From Paramecium pentaurelia (Eukaryota > Ciliophora > Oligohymenophorea > Peniculida > Parameciidae), in contig CAJJDO010000016.1 of assembly GCA_905183005.1 (NCBI GenBank), forward strand, positions 565,949 through 629,948: DNA of 64,000 nt, read 5' to 3'. Made by a program: the position numbers and the translations under genes. Shown here one piece after another: positions 61,126 through 64,000 of the stretch; position 1 is the stretch's first letter, and each line of letters opens with the position of its first letter. Under the pieces are notes generated by a model. It saw nothing but the letters and a program-made list of their open reading frames with translations. It ran no database searches and was not told where the DNA came from.

Positions 61126-62093
61126 ATGTCATAAAAGGATGAAAAATTAGAATAGATTGAAATTTAAAAAAAACAAAGTTCTTTATAAAAAGAAGAACTA
61201 AAATAATTTGAAGAGATTAAAGAGTAGTTTAACTAAACAAATATTTAAAGTGAGCCATCAAGAATTTAAAGTCCATTATTGGCTTTTGAATTAAATTCTA
61301 ATAATTAAGATTAGTTCAATAATAATAATAATTCTACTCAATCTAATATTGTGTAAATTGACAAAAGATTCTTACTTCCTCAAGATGCCAATTATATAAC
61401 CTATTTATCTGAAAACACAAAACTATTAAAGGAAAAATATGTTTAACATTGTATGGATAGTTTATAATCCATTTAAGAATTTGTGATAAATCAAGGATTG
61501 AGTAGACAAAAAAAATAAAGTAATTTTAGAAAGAATGATTAAAGTTCCAATCAAAAAAAAAAATATATACACATTAATGATTTAAGTTTATAAAATTCTG
61601 AACAATTTCAATAACCAAATTTCTAAGAAACCAGCTAAAAAAAATAATCAATTAGTAGTAGTAAAGATAATATTCAAAAAATTAAAGAAGACCCTTAATT
61701 CAAAGAGAAATTTTCCATAACTTAAAAAATCCTTGAATATTTAAAACTATTTGAAATATAATCATCCACTAAAAAAATATCAATCTTAGAGGATGCTTTG
61801 ATACTGAGTTTAGTATTTTTATAATTATCAGATCAAAGAAAAACCTTACAAGAATATTATATCGATATATAGAGAAACTATAATTATTAGAGATCCTTCT
61901 CAGCTTTTTCAACAAGGTAATTTTTTATCATTAGATTTATATTAGAATTAAAGTACAACGTAATTTATATAAAGACTGGACTTTAGAAAATCTTTATTAA
62001 CTATTAAAAGTTCTTTAAGATTACCCACAAAAAGCACTTTAAGATCTTACATTAATATAAAATAACAATATCAAAATTCCTAGCTTAGATTGA
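61126..62093 (+). CDS. Hypothetical Gln-rich protein
   Basis: 312 aa with one 29-nt intron near 61920. The N-terminal third is coiled-coil-like (KEELKQFEEIKEQFNQ), the middle disordered and rich in Ser, Asn, Gln and Lys, and the last ~110 residues look folded and helical (ITQKILEYLKLFEIQ ... LENLYQLLKVLQDYPQKAL). No family recognised. Divergent from the giant gene, 116 bp between starts. Confidence 0.7.
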
Positions 62094-62540
62094 TAATTAT
62101 ATTTTTTTCATATAATTTAATACCTTTCTTAAGTTATCAAATAAAAAATTTTAAATTATAAATCAACAAAAAGTAAATTCTATTCAAAAATTCATTTGTT
62201 ATTTTAATTGATCAAGTGAAAATAATCTATAATAAATATATATTATTATATAATCAAGAATCAATTGTCAAAAAAACTCAAAAAAACATATAATATTAAG
62301 AACTTCTTAGTATTATATGTGTTTAGAAATTCAAAAAAAGACATTATGAGAAATATTGAATATTTTAGAAGAATAATTTTAAATTTTAATTTAAATGTAT
62401 AATTTTATAGATTAAATGTAACAAACTTCTCTTAAAGTTAAAGTAAAGAAAAATATTTATATATAAAATAATGTAAGAAAAGGATAGTTTAAAAATATAA
62501 AACTTATATATATTGTATAAAATATAAATAATTATATAAA
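62094..62540. other. Intergenic, AT-rich
   Basis: About 450 bp. A hydrophobic minus-strand frame (62386-62652) overlaps the next gene and is its shadow. Nothing recognised. Confidence 0.5.
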
Positions 62541-63289
62541 ATGTCATAACAATTTTATAATAAATACAGACATTTATTCGAAGATGAAATGTTTGATAAA
62601 ATGAAGAATGGATATGATATGTAAATAGCACATCCATAATAACAAATTCCATAGTTTAAATTTTAATAGCAACAACCTAAAATTCAACAACAATAATCTC
62701 CTATAATATAGAAATCACCATATAAAATTGGGCAATCTTAACCATAATAAATACAACCTTAAGTTTAATCTTTTTAAACTTCATTGCAAGAGAGATCAAC
62801 ATAAAGTAGAAAGAATTTTAATGATGAAAGAATAAGAAAATAAGTTATGCAAGACAATATTTTTAAATAACCAACATTAGAATAACGATAAGGAGATCGA
62901 ATTTATTAATAAAATTAATCACATTAAGTTTAACATTAAGAATAACCACTTTAAGAGAGAAAATAATAATAATAAACTTACAATGTTTTCTAAGATTAAG
63001 ACATTTTAGATGATTATGCTCCTAAGAAATAAAGATAATTAGTTTAGACTACTAATGAAAACTCATAAATAAATAATATTCATAAGGTATATCTCTAGAG
63101 ATTGTAAATTTAAAATATATTCTTAGAAATGATCTTGATTATATAAGAAAAAAATACCTTGATCCAAAACAATTAGCTAGAGATATTGATCAAAACAATC
63201 CTTATAAGGCTGCTTTGATGTAGCGTATTTTAGCATAGATGAATGGAAATTAAAGAAAAAGTAGATTGAAAGAAGCTTTAAAAAATTGA
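62541..63289 (+). CDS. Hypothetical Gln-rich protein
   Basis: 241 aa with one 23-nt intron near 63100. About a quarter of the residues are Gln, mostly TAA/TAG codons (QQQIPQFKFQQQQPKIQQQQ). The C-terminus is more conserved in character: NDLDYIRKKYLDPKQLARDI then NNPYKAALMQRILAQMNG, which looks helical. No family recognised. Predicted mostly disordered. Confidence 0.7.
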
Positions 63290-63375
63290 TTTATATTTTA
63301 TTGTACTCAAAAATATTATAGATTATAAGCATATATTAAAGATGTTAAATAAATACTGATCTATAAGTTTATAGC

Positions 63376-64000
63376 TCATTCTTTAGCATCATCATTCTTT
63401 TATTTTGTAACTTTAGCAGAATTAATAGCTATTATTATAATATATATAAATACATAAGACTTTTTCTCCTTATTTATCAATATCAGAATGTTACTTTGGA
63501 TCATATGGCCATTTATCAATTAATTCCAAAGGATTTTCAAGATAACTACCTTCACCAAAATTAGCCTTCAATCCATAGATTTTACCCTATAAATATAACA
63601 ATTATAATTTACCCAAAAAGATGGATGGCCTAGATCATTAACAACTCTTAAGTAAAATGCATTAGGAATAATATGTTAAGCAATGAAAATCTTTTCAGTT
63701 GGTCCTTTAGGCGTAAGCACATAAGCTCTAGCATGATGATTCTCATATCCAAAATACACAAAAGTCCATTAATGTTCTTTAATATCAAAAGTATGAGACA
63801 ATGGTTCAAATGATGGATCTTTAATTGTGTAAGTACTGGCCATCAATTTATCTGTTTTTGTAAATAGAGCTAAGGTTCTATCTCCAATAAACTTATCATC
63901 AGCTGCAAGATCTGGTCCATTAGTAGTTAAGCGAACTAAAGCAGTGAAATCATTTTCCATTTCAGGAAGTAATATAGCATTTTAGAACCAGAATCCAATA
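63376..64000 (-). CDS. Probable concanavalin A-like (lectin/LamG) domain protein, 5' end beyond window
   Basis: The last ~170 residues are visible, with introns of 26 nt near 63580 and 25 nt near 63440. The run FWFQNAILLPEMENDFTALV, then DRTLALFTKTDKLMASTYT, HQWTFVYFGYENHHARAYV and PNAFYLRVVNDLGHPSFWGKIYGLKANFG resembles a jelly-roll of the LamG/lectin type (W-x-F-V-x-x-x-Y near the centre, then the KIYGLKA closing strand). This is a fold guess from pattern only. The C-terminal tail (VTKQKNDDAKE) is charged. The N-terminus, where a signal peptide would lie, is outside the window. Confidence 0.55.

Noticed and set aside
62386..62652. 88-aa hydrophobic minus-strand frame
   Set aside because: Arises from AT-rich spacer plus the antisense of the Q-rich gene start; no motif.
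1..64000. CRISPR arrays, insertion sequences, phage or bacterial operon structure
   Set aside because: None seen. The code, introns and gene families are those of a ciliate nucleus.
1..64000. tRNA or rRNA genes
   Set aside because: I saw no cloverleaf with a TTC-loop motif and no rRNA signature; a covariance search would be decisive.

Overview
This window looks like macronuclear DNA of a ciliate, most likely a Paramecium species. It is very AT-rich and genes are tightly packed on both strands. Reading frames stay open only if TAA and TAG mean glutamine and TGA is the sole stop. Most genes carry tiny introns of about 21-34 nt that start with GT(A) and end in TAG or, quite often here, AAG. Standard-code reading breaks nearly every gene into fragments, so coordinates here come from manual six-frame reading with the ciliate code; where exon lengths could be summed they were checked to be a multiple of three.

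Layout. 1-14 kb: a partial beta-lactamase-fold cyclic-nucleotide phosphodiesterase-like gene (-), a CCX/NCLX-type cation/Ca exchanger, a bZIP factor, an STK32-like kinase (+), a tiny mitochondrial Tim chaperone and a B-box protein (-), two small unknowns and a PH-type CAMK-like kinase (+). 14-19.5 kb: a decayed copy of, then an intact, aromatic amino acid hydroxylase gene, an unknown and ribosomal protein uL14/RPL23 (-). 19.5-27 kb: a second PH-domain kinase (-), an unknown, then two P-loop GTPase genes facing each other; the rightward one carries a Hedgehog-type Hint (self-processing) domain. An exact 1034-bp duplication around a single N follows and is probably an assembly join. 27-39 kb: a large ankyrin protein, an MGC-start protein, a broken PPIL4-like cyclophilin, a monoglyceride-lipase-like hydrolase and a GPI ethanolamine-phosphate transferase. 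39-47 kb: a kinase, a CEP95-like coiled-coil protein, tyrosyl-DNA phosphodiesterase, a 9G8-like SR splicing factor and a WD40 protein. 47-64 kb: a rhomboid-like membrane protein lacking catalytic residues, a small basic protein, a large membrane protein with a degenerate histidine-kinase-like core, an LC8 dynein light chain, an APC/C activator (CDH1 type), a 2023-aa RCC1/RasGAP-like giant, two Q-rich unknowns and a partial lectin-fold-like protein.

The genes do not form operons; they are independent units of signalling (four kinases, phosphodiesterase, GTPases), cilia and cell cycle, RNA processing and mitochondrial or ER housekeeping. The items most worth follow-up are the GTPase-Hint fusion, the RCC1-RasGAP-like giant protein, the tandem hydroxylase pseudogene, the probably inactive rhomboid and the frequent AAG splice acceptors.
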